Part shown: positions 1 to 8,409 of the stretch, piece by piece | Position numbering within the stretch: position 1 is the stretch's first letter | How the letters are laid out: each line of letters opens with the position of its first letter | NCBI RefSeq assembly: GCF_025837095.1 | Contig: NZ_CP107551.1 | Coordinates: forward strand, 1,222,352-1,286,351 | Direction: 5' to 3' | DNA: 64,000 bases | Source of the DNA: Rhodococcus sp. Z13 | GTDB lineage: Bacteria; Actinomycetota; Actinomycetes; Mycobacteriales; Mycobacteriaceae | The notes under the pieces: model-generated | Database searches by the model: none | What the model was told of the DNA's origin: nothing | Seen by the model: only the letters and a program-made list of their open reading frames with translations | Translations under genes and position numbers: made by a program

Positions 1-170
1 GCGCGGGCCTTCTCCAGGTACTTGCGCAGTTCCTTCTTGCTCAGGCCGTCGTTCTCGACCTTCTTCATGCGCATCACGACCACCGGGCACTTGAGGCACC
101 GCGTCTTCTTGCGGCAGCACTTCTTCTTCGGCTTCAAGCTCGCGACCTTGCTCGGCTTGACCTTTCCCAT
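1..170 (-). CDS. Small Lys/Cys-rich protein, 3' end cut by window edge
   Basis: Reading leftwards from ATG at 170, 56 codons are open to the window edge, so the C-terminus is missing. The start follows a GGGAG ribosome site (about 175-179 on the minus strand). The visible protein is very basic (Lys about every third residue) and holds four Cys in a short stretch, two adjacent followed by a CLKC pair, which could bind a metal; the C-terminal part looks helical. I do not recognise a named family. The arrangement (own ribosome site, no competing frame, divergent from typA) supports a real gene. An IdeR/DtxR-like palindrome lies 60-78 nt upstream. Function unknown; a small nucleic-acid-binding or metal-binding protein is possible but is inference only. 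Confidence 0.7.
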   Translation of the reverse strand, partial: MGKVKPSKVASLKPKKKCCRKKTRCLKCPVVVMRMKKVENDGLSKKELRKYLEKAR

Positions 171-548
171 GGGTCTCCCGTCCTGCCTTCCCGGACCGAG
201 GGATCGTGACTGTTCCGGTCCCGTGAAGGGGAGGTTAGCATTCCCTTACTCGCCATCCCGGGAACTGTGCGTCCGGAAAGTCGCGGTCGAGCACGGCGGA
301 AGCGGGTCGGGGAGTGTCGAGCGTCACGCCCGTCGGGCACCGACCTGCGGCGATGAGGTGGGGTAGGCGCGCCGACCCGCACGAAGGCTGTAAAGTGTAT
401 CGATGGCCGCAGTACCTGCGCGCGCCGACGGCGACGTCGCGGGTGGCTCGCAATCTCGCGTCGCGGCCATCGAGACGAACGCCGTACGGGCGAGGTGCCG
501 ACCGGGTCCAGTGCCGTGTGGCCGGACTACAGCCAGGAGAGCTATCGC
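171..548. other. Intergenic region between divergent small gene and typA
   Basis: No convincing gene lies in these 378 bases; the open frames present lack ribosome sites and follow the GC-rich background. The region must hold the promoters for both divergent genes. The possible iron box (230-248) and the typA ribosome site (AGGAGA, 535-540) are the only signals I can point to. Confidence 0.6.
230..248 (-). promoter_or_regulatory. Possible IdeR/DtxR iron box
   Basis: Read on the minus strand this 19-mer matches about 13 of 19 positions of the classical DtxR/IdeR operator (TTAGGTTAGGCTAACCTAA, from memory), with one half (GCTAACCT) nearly perfect and the other weak. It lies upstream of the small Cys-rich gene at 1-170. 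A chance match cannot be excluded. Confidence 0.3.
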
Positions 549-2435
549 GTGAGCACCGCTGATTTTCGGAACGTCGCCATCGTGGCGCACGTCGACCACG
601 GAAAGACCACTCTCGTCGACGCCATGTTGCGCCAGTCGGGCGCGTTCGCCGAACGTGCGGAACTCGTCGACCGGGTCATGGACTCCGGCGACCTCGAGCG
701 CGAGAAGGGCATCACCATTCTCGCGAAGAACACCGCGGTGCACCGGCACCACGCCGACGGCACCGTGACCGTCATCAACGTCATCGACACCCCCGGCCAC
801 GCCGACTTCGGCGGTGAGGTCGAGCGCGGCCTGTCCATGGTCGACGGTGTCGTCCTGCTCGTCGACGCGTCCGAGGGCCCGCTCCCGCAGACCCGCTTCG
901 TGCTGCGCAAGGCGCTCGCCGCCTGCCTGCCGGTGATCCTCGTGGTCAACAAGACCGACCGCCCCGACGCCCGCATCGCCGAGGTCGTCGAGGAGAGCCA
1001 GACCCTGCTGCTCGATCTCGCCTCGGACCTCGCCGACGAGGCCGCCGAGGCCGCCGAGCTCGCGCTCGAACTGCCCGTCCTCTACGCCTCCGGCCGCGAG
1101 GGCAAGGCCTCCAAGAAGCAGCCCGAGAACGGCCAGGTCCCCGACGCCGAGAACCTCGACGAGCTCTTCGAGGTCCTCATGGAGTGCATCCCCGCCCCCA
1201 AGGGCGATCCGTCGGCGCCGCTGCAGGCCCACGTCACCAACCTCGACGCGTCCGAGTTCCTCGGCCGCCTCGCCCTGCTGCGCATCCACCAGGGTGAGCT
1301 GCGCAAGGGCCAGACCGTCGCGTGGATGCACGCCGACGGCGTCAAGAACGTCAAGATCACCGAGCTGCTCAAGACCGTCGGTGTCGAGCGCCAGCCCGGT
1401 GAGGTCGCCGTGGCCGGCGACATCGTCGCCGTCGCCGGTATCCCGGACATCATGATCGGCGACACCCTCGCCGATCCGGAGAACCCGGTCGCGCTGCCGC
1501 GCATCACCGTCGACGAGCCGGCCATCTCGATGGTCATCGGCACCAACACCTCGCCGCTCGTCGGCCGCGTGAAGGGCCACAAGCTCACCGCCCGCATGGT
1601 CAAGTCCCGCCTCGACGCCGAGCTCGTCGGCAACGTGTCGCTGCGCGTGCTCGACATCGGACGCCCGGACGCCTGGGAGGTCCAGGGGCGTGGCGAGCTC
1701 GCCCTCGCGATCCTCGTCGAGCAGATGCGCCGCGAAGGCTTCGAGCTGACCGTCGGCAAGCCCCAGGTGGTCACCAAGACCATCGACGGCAAGCTGCACG
1801 AGCCCTACGAGGAGCTCACGATCGACACCCCCGAGGAGCACCTCGGCGCGATCACCCAGCTCCTCGCGAACCGCAAGGGCAAGATGGTCCAGATGACCAA
1901 CCAGGGCACCGGCTGGATCCGCATGGAGTTCCTCGTGCCGTCGCGCGGTCTGATCGGTTTCCGCACCGACTTCCTCACCGAGACCCGCGGCACCGGTATC
2001 GCCAACGCCGTCTTCCACGGCTACGCGCCGTGGGCCGGCGAGATCCGGGCCCGCCACACCGGTTCGCTCGTCTCCGACCGGGCCGGCACCGTCACCCCGT
2101 TCGCGATGATCCAGCTCGCCGACCGTGGCACCTTCTTCGTCGAGCCGGGCAGCGACACCTACGAGGGCCACGTCGTGGGCATCAACCCGCGCGCCGAGGA
2201 CCTCGACATCAACGTCACCCGCGAGAAGAAGCTCACCAACATGCGCTCTTCGACCGCCGACGTGATGGAGACCCTCGCCAAGCCGATCGAGCTCACCCTC
2301 GAGGCCGCCCTCGAGTTCTGTGCTGTCGACGAGTGCGTCGAGGTCACGCCCGAGGACGTGCGCGTGCGCAAGGTGCACCTGTCCGCGACCGACCGTGCGC
2401 GTGCCCGGTCGCGTGAGAAGGCCCGTAACAAGTAG
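549..2435 (+). CDS. typA: Ribosome-associated GTPase TypA/BipA
   Basis: A 628-residue translational GTPase of the elongation-factor superfamily, acting on the ribosome under stress or in assembly. The N-terminal G domain shows G1 AHVDHGKT (residues 13-20), G3 DTPGHADF and G4 NKTD, followed by EF-Tu domain II, an EF-G-like domain V and the BipA-specific C-terminal domain ending in a Lys/Arg-rich tail. The frame is open further upstream to 495, but GTG 549 is chosen because AGGAGA (535-540) sits 8 nt before it and it starts directly before the conserved G domain. Length is normal for the family. In M. tuberculosis typA also precedes the lpqW-mshB region. A very strong hairpin follows the stop codon. 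Confidence 0.97.
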   Translation: MSTADFRNVAIVAHVDHGKTTLVDAMLRQSGAFAERAELVDRVMDSGDLEREKGITILAKNTAVHRHHADGTVTVINVIDTPGHADFGGEVERGLSMVDGVVLLVDASEGPLPQTRFVLRKALAACLPVILVVNKTDRPDARIAEVVEESQTLLLDLASDLADEAAEAAELALELPVLYASGREGKASKKQPENGQVPDAENLDELFEVLMECIPAPKGDPSAPLQAHVTNLDASEFLGRLALLRIHQGELRKGQTVAWMHADGVKNVKITELLKTVGVERQPGEVAVAGDIVAVAGIPDIMIGDTLADPENPVALPRITVDEPAISMVIGTNTSPLVGRVKGHKLTARMVKSRLDAELVGNVSLRVLDIGRPDAWEVQGRGELALAILVEQMRREGFELTVGKPQVVTKTIDGKLHEPYEELTIDTPEEHLGAITQLLANRKGKMVQMTNQGTGWIRMEFLVPSRGLIGFRTDFLTETRGTGIANAVFHGYAPWAGEIRARHTGSLVSDRAGTVTPFAMIQLADRGTFFVEPGSDTYEGHVVGINPRAEDLDINVTREKKLTNMRSSTADVMETLAKPIELTLEAALEFCAVDECVEVTPEDVRVRKVHLSATDRARARSREKARNK

Positions 2436-2442
2436 TCAGGCT

Positions 2443-2484
2443 GTGGGTGGCCCCGGCGAGCACGTGCTGGCCGGGGCCACCCAC
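2443..2484 (+). terminator. Long perfect hairpin after typA
   Basis: A perfect 15-bp stem (2443-2457 with 2470-2484) encloses a further 10-base palindrome (2459-2468), separated from it only by a G-G mismatch (2458/2469), so almost the whole 42 nt can fold into one rod. There is no T tract, as is usual for actinobacterial intrinsic terminators. It should separate typA from the lipoprotein gene that starts 30 nt later. Confidence 0.8.
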
Positions 2485-2514
2485 GTACCAGCCGCCCGAC
2501 GGAAGGGAGCCCGA

Positions 2515-4488
2515 GTGTCGCGTACGTCTGCCCGCCGCTGGCGCACCGGGGCGACGGCCGGACTCGCGGTCCTGGCGCTGACGCTGACCGCCTGTACCGC
2601 CGATCCGCCGCCGCCGATCGAGCAGGCCGAACCCACCCCGCCACCGGCTCCCGCCCCGAAACGCACCACCGTGGTGGTCTCGGTCGACGAGATCGGCTCC
2701 GGCTTCAACCCGCACCTGCTGGCCGACCAGACCCCGGTCGCGAACGCCGTCGCCGAACTCGTGCTGCCCAGCGCCTTCCGCGCCGTGCCCGACCCGGAGA
2801 GGCCCGCCGCCTCCGTGTGGGTCCCCGACGACGCGCTGCTGATCTCCGCCGAGGTCACCGACGAGAACCCCTTCACCATCACGTACCGGCTGCGCGGCGA
2901 TGCCCAGTGGTCGGACGGCGCTCCGATCGCCGCCGAGGACTTCCGTTATCTGTGGCGGCAGATGGTCACCCAGCCCGGCGTGGTCGATCCCGCCGGCTAC
3001 CGCCTCATCGACGACGTGAAGTCCTCCGGCGGTGGCAAGACCGTCACGGTGACCCTGCGCGAGCCGTATCCCGCCTGGCGCGAACTGTTCACGAACCTGC
3101 TGCCCGCCCACCTCGTCAAGGACACGCCCGGCGGGTTCTCCACCGGTCTGTCCGAGACCGTCCCGGTCTCCGGCGGCCGGTTCCATGTCGACACCGTCGA
3201 CCGCGGCCGCGGCGAGGTGCTGCTCGAACGCAACGACCGGTTCTGGGGTACCCCGGCCGTGCCCGACGAGGTCCTCCTGCGCCGCAGCGGCAGCGACGCG
3301 CAGGTCACCCAGTCGATGCGCAGCGGCGACACGCAGGTCGTGCAGCACCGCGGCGGCCGCGCCCTCGAAGCCCAGCTCGGCGCCGTACCGGGCGTGCGGA
3401 CCGGCGTGCAGCTGCAGTCGCGCACCCTCGACCTGACGCTCAACACCCGCACGCCCGAACTCACCGACCCGCAGGTGCGACGCGGGCTGCTCGGCCTGCT
3501 CGACCCCGACCTGCTCGGCATGGTCGCCGCCGGCACCGAGACCGGTGTGGTGCCCGCCCGCGCGCAGGTGCTCGCACCCTCCGATCCGGGCTACGCCCCG
3601 TCGATGCCGCCGCGCCCCGACCGGGAGGGAGCCCTCCGTCTGCTGGCCGAGGCCGGATACCTGCCCGTCCCGCCCGAACCCGTCGCCGTCGATCCGGCGC
3701 CGGTTCCCGAGGACGCCGCGCCGGCCGAGCCGTCGGCGCCCGTCCCGGAGCCTCCCGTCACGACCACCCCTGCCGCGACCACCGCCGCCGGCCCGACCGG
3801 TCCCGCCCTGCCGGAGGGCACCCTGGTGCGCGACGGCCGGCCGTTGACGCTTGTCGTCGGGGTGCCGGAGGGCGACGACATCGCCCGCGCCGTGGCCCGC
3901 ACCGCCGTCGACGTGTGGCGCGGCGCCGGTATCGACGCGTCCGTCGAGGAGATCGAGCCCGGCGAGCTGTACGGGGAGTCGCTCGTCGAGGGCGACGTGC
4001 ACGCGATCGTCGGCTGGACGCGGGCCGGGGGAGATCCCGCCACCGCTGCCCTGTCGCGGTTCGGGTGCCTGCCCGCCCCGGTCGATCCGGCGGTGGAGAC
4101 CGAGGAGACCGGTGAGGCCACTGCATCCGACACCGTCGGCGCCGATGCCGCGGTTCCCGGCGCCACCGCGGAGACCACCGACCGGCCCGACCCGGAGGAC
4201 CTGCGCGAAGCACTCGAAGCGCAGCTGGAAGCGCCGAGCAATCTGTCGGGTGCCTGCGTCCCCGAACTCGAGCCGCGGCTGCTCGACGGGCTCCGTGGCA
4301 CCGCCGACGCCGCGGAGATCCTGGCCGCTGCCCAGCCGCAGCTGTGGGATCTCGCCGTGACCCTGCCGATCTCGCAGGACCGAGCCGTCGTCGCCGCCGG
4401 ACCGGGCGTCGAGAACGTCTCGCTGACCGCGGCGGTCGCCACCGGGATCCTCGGTGACGCCTCGCTGTGGTCGAGGACCACACCGTGA
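2515..4488 (+). CDS. lpqW: LpqW-like ABC-transporter-family solute-binding lipoprotein
   Basis: The 657-residue product starts at GTG 2515 behind GGAAGGGAG (2501-2509). A signal peptide ends in the lipobox LTAC with Cys27 as lipidation site, so the protein is exported and anchored in the membrane. The body is a family 5 (peptide/nickel type) binding fold. In mycobacteria LpqW lost transport function and steers phosphatidylinositol mannoside and lipoarabinomannan synthesis (established for that family). No permease genes are nearby, which fits that role. Two Pro/Ala/Thr- or Glu/Thr-rich inserts (about 3670-3830 and 4081-4200) interrupt the fold. Position between typA and mshB matches lpqW. The open frame extends to 2320, but that part overlaps typA and is a shadow. 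Confidence 0.85.
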   Translation: MSRTSARRWRTGATAGLAVLALTLTACTADPPPPIEQAEPTPPPAPAPKRTTVVVSVDEIGSGFNPHLLADQTPVANAVAELVLPSAFRAVPDPERPAASVWVPDDALLISAEVTDENPFTITYRLRGDAQWSDGAPIAAEDFRYLWRQMVTQPGVVDPAGYRLIDDVKSSGGGKTVTVTLREPYPAWRELFTNLLPAHLVKDTPGGFSTGLSETVPVSGGRFHVDTVDRGRGEVLLERNDRFWGTPAVPDEVLLRRSGSDAQVTQSMRSGDTQVVQHRGGRALEAQLGAVPGVRTGVQLQSRTLDLTLNTRTPELTDPQVRRGLLGLLDPDLLGMVAAGTETGVVPARAQVLAPSDPGYAPSMPPRPDREGALRLLAEAGYLPVPPEPVAVDPAPVPEDAAPAEPSAPVPEPPVTTTPAATTAAGPTGPALPEGTLVRDGRPLTLVVGVPEGDDIARAVARTAVDVWRGAGIDASVEEIEPGELYGESLVEGDVHAIVGWTRAGGDPATAALSRFGCLPAPVDPAVETEETGEATASDTVGADAAVPGATAETTDRPDPEDLREALEAQLEAPSNLSGACVPELEPRLLDGLRGTADAAEILAAAQPQLWDLAVTLPISQDRAVVAAGPGVENVSLTAAVATGILGDASLWSRTTP

Positions 4489-4510
4489 ACCCGTGGGGAA
4501 GGACCGCGCC

Positions 4511-5425
4511 GTGACCGAAACCCCTGTACCAGAGAGCCCTGTACCCGGAATCGCCGATCGCCGGCTGCTCCTCGTACATGCCCATCCCGACGACGAGACC
4601 CTCACCACCGGAGGTGTCATCGCCCGCTACGTCTCCGAAGGCGTCGAGGTCACCGTCGTGACCTGCACCCTCGGTGAGGAGGGCGAGGTCATCGGCGACG
4701 AGTGGGCGCAGCTCACCGCCGACCGGGCCGACCAGCTCGGCGGCTACCGCATCGTCGAACTCACCCGCGCGCTCGGGGCGCTCGGCGTGGACCGGCCGCG
4801 GTTCCTCGGCGGGGCCGGGCACTGGCGGGACTCCGGCATGGCCGGCACCCCGTCGGCGGAGAACCCGCGTGCCTGGGTCAACGCCGACCCGGAGGAGGCC
4901 GTCGAGGCGCTCGTCGCGGTGATCCGCGAGACCCGGCCGCACGTGGTGGTCACCTACGACCCCGTCGGCGGTTACGGGCATCCCGACCACATCGCCGTGC
5001 ACGAGCGTGTCACCGCGGCCGTGGAGGCGGCGGGGACCGAGGACTATCCGGCTGCCGGTGCACCCTGGACACCGGCGAAGGTGTACTGGACGGTGACCGA
5101 GCGCTCCGCTCTCGAACGTGGCCTCGCCGAGATGGGGGAGTTGCCGGAGGGCTGGCGGCGTCCCGAACCGGGCGAGCTGCCGAGCGTGCCGGACGAGCAG
5201 GTCACGACCGTCGTCGACGTCCGGTCGGTGCTCGACGCGAAGCGCACCGCCATGGCGGCGCACGCCACCCAGGTGCTGGTCGCGCCGGGTGGGGAGCAGT
5301 TCGCGCTGTCCAATCTCGTCGCGCAGCCGGTCTTCGACCAGGAGCACTTCGTTCTGGTGCGGGGCGAACGGGGTCATGTCGACGCCACGGGCCGGGAGGA
5401 CGACCTCTTCTCCGGAATCGGATAG
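4511..5425 (+). CDS. mshB: Mycothiol synthesis deacetylase MshB
   Basis: A 304-residue zinc deacetylase of the LmbE/PIG-L family that removes the acetyl group from N-acetylglucosaminyl-inositol in mycothiol synthesis, in the cytosol. The signature AHPDDE is at residues 24-29 (His25 and Asp28 zinc ligands, Asp27 base) and the third ligand is in the GHPDH motif near residue 160. GTG 4511 is chosen because GGGGAAGGA (4495-4503) precedes it by 7 nt. The gene starts 22 nt after the lpqW stop, so the two are probably co-transcribed. Length fits the mycobacterial enzyme (about 303 residues). Confidence 0.95.
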   Translation: MTETPVPESPVPGIADRRLLLVHAHPDDETLTTGGVIARYVSEGVEVTVVTCTLGEEGEVIGDEWAQLTADRADQLGGYRIVELTRALGALGVDRPRFLGGAGHWRDSGMAGTPSAENPRAWVNADPEEAVEALVAVIRETRPHVVVTYDPVGGYGHPDHIAVHERVTAAVEAAGTEDYPAAGAPWTPAKVYWTVTERSALERGLAEMGELPEGWRRPEPGELPSVPDEQVTTVVDVRSVLDAKRTAMAAHATQVLVAPGGEQFALSNLVAQPVFDQEHFVLVRGERGHVDATGREDDLFSGIG

Positions 5426-5432
5426 TGTGATT

Positions 5433-5463
5433 CAGGTCATTATCGTGTCGATGAAGTGACCTG
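5433..5463. promoter_or_regulatory. Inverted repeat before the 52-residue gene
   Basis: CAGGTCA (5433-5439) and TGACCTG (5457-5463) form a perfect 7-bp inverted repeat with a 17-nt spacer, lying just after mshB and 19 nt before the next start codon. It could be an operator for a dimeric repressor or a weak terminator. The sequence does not decide between these. Confidence 0.35.
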
Positions 5464-5481
5464 CGTCATACAGGGGGTCCG

Positions 5482-5640
5482 ATGTACAACTGGTCCGTCC
5501 AGAATCAGATCGTCGCGTTCGTGGACTCGCTGCGACCGTATGCCGACCAGATCCACGCCGACTACTGGAACGCCCTCTACGCCTGGGCCGACCAGCAGAG
5601 CGCGCTGCTCACCATGCTGGGCTACCCGCCGGTGCCCTGA
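5482..5640 (+). CDS. 52-residue aromatic-rich small protein
   Basis: ATG 5482 follows a CAGGGGG ribosome site (5471-5477) at good spacing and opens 52 codons. The product is unusually rich in Trp, Tyr and Gln, contains one likely amphipathic helix and ends in Gly-Tyr-Pro-Pro-Val-Pro. No signal peptide or transmembrane segment is apparent. The gene lies between mshB and the small membrane protein at 5707. I do not recognise a family. The good ribosome site and low-complexity-free sequence favour a real gene, but its size limits confidence. Confidence 0.55.
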   Translation: MYNWSVQNQIVAFVDSLRPYADQIHADYWNALYAWADQQSALLTMLGYPPVP

Positions 5641-5706
5641 ACCACCCGCCCATCCCTGCCCCGACCCGGTTGCGAGGCCCGAGCCCCGGTAGCGCACCAT
5701 CGAAGC

Positions 5707-6153
5707 ATGACTGTCGATCCCGCAATCGCAGCCCCCGCCGCGGCACCCCTCGAGACTGGGCCGCGTCGAGGAGTGGTCGCGCTGCTCGTGCTCGACGGTG
5801 CGCTGTGCGCCCTGTTGTCGGTCTTCTTCCTGGGCCTGTACATCGGCGGGGTGCCGTTCCCCGTCACCCTCGTCCTGTCCGGCATCGCCAATCTCCTGCT
5901 GGTGATGGCGGTCCGCACCGAGACCGGCTCGCTGCGCCCGGCGGTGCTGCCGCTCGTCGCGTGGGCGGTGATGTTCTTCGTCTGCCTGTTCGGCGGTCCC
6001 GGCGGCGACGTGCTGCTCGTCGACGACTGGCGCACCCTGCTGCTGCCCGTCACCGCGCTCGCCCCGGCCGGCGCCTACCTGTTCTCGGCCCGCATCAAGG
6101 AGATCACCCGGCAGGTGTCGCCGGCAGCCCCGCAGCCCGGCCCGCGTCCCTGA
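5707..6153 (+). CDS. Small four-helix membrane protein (Rv1171-like)
   Basis: The 148-residue product has a short Ala/Pro-rich cytosolic start followed by about four hydrophobic segments (near residues 23-45, 50-68, 78-95 and 110-125). It follows mshB in the same place and at the same size as the conserved hypothetical membrane protein Rv1171 of M. tuberculosis, as I recall it. Function unknown. The stop lies inside the 3' end of the convergent glycosylase gene (overlap 6104-6153), so the two messages are complementary at their ends. Confidence 0.75.
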   Translation: MTVDPAIAAPAAAPLETGPRRGVVALLVLDGALCALLSVFFLGLYIGGVPFPVTLVLSGIANLLLVMAVRTETGSLRPAVLPLVAWAVMFFVCLFGGPGGDVLLVDDWRTLLLPVTALAPAGAYLFSARIKEITRQVSPAAPQPGPRP

Positions 6154-6853
6154 GCACATCGGTCACCATCTCCCGGGTCAACCGCCCGGTGAAGGTGTTC
6201 TGCTGGCTGACGTGATAGCAGCCGAACAGTTGCAGCGGCCGCTCCCGCCGCTCGGTCGGCGCGAGGACCGCGTGCGCGCCGTGCCCGAATCTCGGCCGCG
6301 GCACCGGGATCGCCCACCCCGCCGCGGCGAGCACCGGCAACAGGGCCTGCCACCCGAAACCCCCGAGGACCACCACCGACCGCAGTGTGGGGGAGAGCAG
6401 GTCGAGTTCCTGCTCGAGCCAGTGCCGGCAGGTGTCGCGTTCGACGACCGTCGGCTTGTTCTCCGGCGGCGCACAGTGCACCGGTGAGGTGATGCGGGTG
6501 CCGAACAGTTCCAGCCCGTCACCGGTGCGGGTGGCGGTGGGCTGCGAGGCGAGACCCGCCTCGTGCAGGGCGGCGTAGAGCACCTCACCCGACCGGTCGC
6601 CGGTGAACATCCGGCCCGTCCGGTTCGCGCCGTGCGCCGCGGGCGCGAGCCCGACGATCAGCAGCGCGGCGTCGGCCGGGCCGAAACCCGGGACGGGCCG
6701 CCCCCAGTACTCCTCGTCGCGGAAGGCCGCGCGTTTCTCCCGTGCGACCCGCTCCCGCCACGCGACCAGCCGCGGGCAGGCCCGGCAGTCGATCAGTGCC
6801 TCGTCGAGTTCCATGAGTGTGCTCGGCGGTGTGCCGCGCAACGGTCCCCTCAT
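6104..6853 (-). CDS. udgB: Family 5 uracil-DNA glycosylase (UdgB)
   Basis: A 249-residue uracil-DNA glycosylase of the B (family 5) type, removing uracil and other deaminated bases from DNA. Seen: Cys23-x2-Cys26 and a second Cys pair (around CAPPENK and DTC), which bind the 4Fe-4S cluster; the family motif GLAPAAHGANRTGR with the following FTGDRSG; and a C-terminal CYHVSQQNTFTG matching the DNA-intercalating motif II with its His. Start ATG 6853 overlaps the upstream PH-domain gene by ATGA, so it is translationally coupled. Much longer open frames on this strand are read-through of a different gene. Its place at the end of a PH-domain operon is unusual for a repair gene. Confidence 0.88.
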   Translation of the reverse strand: MRGPLRGTPPSTLMELDEALIDCRACPRLVAWRERVAREKRAAFRDEEYWGRPVPGFGPADAALLIVGLAPAAHGANRTGRMFTGDRSGEVLYAALHEAGLASQPTATRTGDGLELFGTRITSPVHCAPPENKPTVVERDTCRHWLEQELDLLSPTLRSVVVLGGFGWQALLPVLAAAGWAIPVPRPRFGHGAHAVLAPTERRERPLQLFGCYHVSQQNTFTGRLTREMVTDVLRDAGRAAGLPATPAG

Positions 6854-8409
6854 CGCTGCATCCACCTCCCACCCATGCCCGGGGTGACCTCGTCGACGAG
6901 CGACCACGCCAGCTCCTCGGGCAGGTCCACCACCTCGTACCGGCCGGCGCCGGCGGGGGTCGCGGCGACGACGGTCGCGAGCCCGGACCGTCGCTGGAAG
7001 AAGGTCTGCCGGACCGTCCACCCGATCACCCCGTCGGCGTCCAGGTGCACGCGCTGCCGGTCGACCGACCCGCTGCGGGCGACCAGCCGTCCGCGCACCA
7101 CGGCGTGCCCGAGCCCTCGATAGCGGTCCTGTGCGAGCGCCACCGCCGCGACCAGCAGCACCGACACCACGATCGTCAGGGGAACGGGGACGGGCCGTCC
7201 GGTGAGCCGGAGCACGACCCCTGCGACCGCCACGGCGACCGCCAGGGGACCGAGGGTGCGGACGTAGCGCCGCCGGCGCGCGGCCGGGCCGTGTGCGCGC
7301 AGTGGCACGTCGACGGGCGCCGGGTCGGTGAGCACCTCCGCCGCGACCCGCCGCACCTCCTGTTCGGGCGCCGACGGCAGGACCAGCGACGAGCCGCCCG
7401 GTCCCGTCTCCACCCCGGTCATCACGGCGTCGAGGCGGGCCGCACCCACCAGCCGGAGCGCGAGCGGTTCGCGCACCACGACCCCGCGCAGCCGGGCCCG
7501 GTCGAGGGTGGTGTGCCGGGTCTCGAGCAGACCCCGGCCGATGCGCAGCACCCGGCCGTCGTCGGTCACCCGCAGGTTGCCGTAGACCAGCAGGTACCGC
7601 ACGCATGCTGCGACACTCGCGACCGCCAGGACGGCGACCAGCAGCACACCGAGGGCCACGATCGGCCCGATGGCCGCGACGGTCTCGACGCCGCGCCGCA
7701 CGACCTGCGACTCGGCGATGCGCCGGCCCAGCTCGAACTGGAAGAGTGCACCCGCGACCGCGGCGACACCGGCCAGTCCGGTCGCGGAGAACGGCGCGTA
7801 GCGCACCCACCGCGGGTCGAACCGGGCCAGTTCGCGTTCGGCTCGCGCCCCGGCGTTCCCTGTCGCAGCGTTCCCTGTCGCAGCGTTCCCGGTCTCGGTG
7901 GTCCTCGTCTCGGAACTCTGCTCGGTTTCGCGGGCCACGGCCAGCAACGCGGCCCGCAACGCCGGCACCGCAGCGACCGGCAGCCCGGCGAGCTCGAAGC
8001 GGTTGCGGTCGTCGCCGCTGCGCTGCCCGGTCCCGATCTTCACCACGGCCAGGCCCAGCAGACGGTGCAGCACCCGCTGCTCGACGTCCACCGACCGGAT
8101 CCGGCTGCGCGGCACCGACAGCTCCTGGCGCTGCAGCAGCCCACGCCGCAGTTCCACGTGGACGGGACCGATCCGGTAGGTGGTGGTGAACCACCGCAAC
8201 AGGCCCACCGTCACGAGCACCCCGGCGACCGCGAGCCCCAGGAACGGATTGCCCTGGGCGGTACCCAGGATCACCGTGCCGACCAGCACCGGCAGCAGCC
8301 TGAGGAGCTCCTCGATCGGGTGGACGAGCAGCATCCGGCCGTCCAGTCGCGACCACGGCACCTGTTCGTCGGGGCGGGGTTCCGTCTCGGGGGGAGGGGG
8401 CACGGTCAT
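6850..8409 (-). CDS. Large PH-domain membrane protein (YdbT-like)
   Basis: A 519-residue membrane protein with three bacterial PH (DUF304, bPH2) repeats separated by pairs of hydrophobic helices, as in Bacillus YdbT. Start ATG 8409 overlaps the upstream smaller PH gene by ATGA. In Bacillus the YdbS/YdbT pair protects against certain bacteriocins, but a general membrane role is all I would infer here. An in-frame 15-bp tandem repeat (7853-7890, about 2.5 copies) adds repeated Gly-Asn-Ala-Ala-Thr units in the linker after the first PH repeat. The gene ends coupled to the glycosylase. Confidence 0.8.
   Translation of the reverse strand: MTVPPPPETEPRPDEQVPWSRLDGRMLLVHPIEELLRLLPVLVGTVILGTAQGNPFLGLAVAGVLVTVGLLRWFTTTYRIGPVHVELRRGLLQRQELSVPRSRIRSVDVEQRVLHRLLGLAVVKIGTGQRSGDDRNRFELAGLPVAAVPALRAALLAVARETEQSSETRTTETGNAATGNAATGNAGARAERELARFDPRWVRYAPFSATGLAGVAAVAGALFQFELGRRIAESQVVRRGVETVAAIGPIVALGVLLVAVLAVASVAACVRYLLVYGNLRVTDDGRVLRIGRGLLETRHTTLDRARLRGVVVREPLALRLVGAARLDAVMTGVETGPGGSSLVLPSAPEQEVRRVAAEVLTDPAPVDVPLRAHGPAARRRRYVRTLGPLAVAVAVAGVVLRLTGRPVPVPLTIVVSVLLVAAVALAQDRYRGLGHAVVRGRLVARSGSVDRQRVHLDADGVIGWTVRQTFFQRRSGLATVVAATPAGAGRYEVVDLPEELAWSLVDEVTPGMGGRWMQR
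7853..7890 (-). repeat. In-frame 15-bp tandem repeat in the PH-domain gene
   Basis: Two exact 15-bp units (7853-7867, 7868-7882) and a partial third (7883-7890) lie in the coding sequence. Because the unit is five codons, gain or loss of copies would only change linker length. Such repeats often vary between strains. Confidence 0.8.

Noticed and set aside
22-366. Frame of 114 codons on the plus strand at the left edge
   Set aside because: It runs antisense to the Lys/Cys-rich gene, which has a good ribosome site; the plus-strand product shows no known pattern.
495-548. Earlier ATG for typA at 495
   Set aside because: No ribosome site, and the added residues do not belong to the TypA N-terminus. 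GTG 549 has AGGAGA at good spacing.
324-2378. Long open frame of 684 codons antisense to typA (and similar ones opposite most genes)
   Set aside because: High GC in third positions leaves the complementary frames open. The product is low-complexity (His/Asp/Arg/Gly/Val-rich), has no ribosome site and no domain, and typA on the other strand is certain.
6104-8356. A single 750-codon protein on the minus strand
   Set aside because: Only the last 250 codons are the glycosylase; the rest lies in the wrong frame over the large PH-domain gene, which is itself intact.
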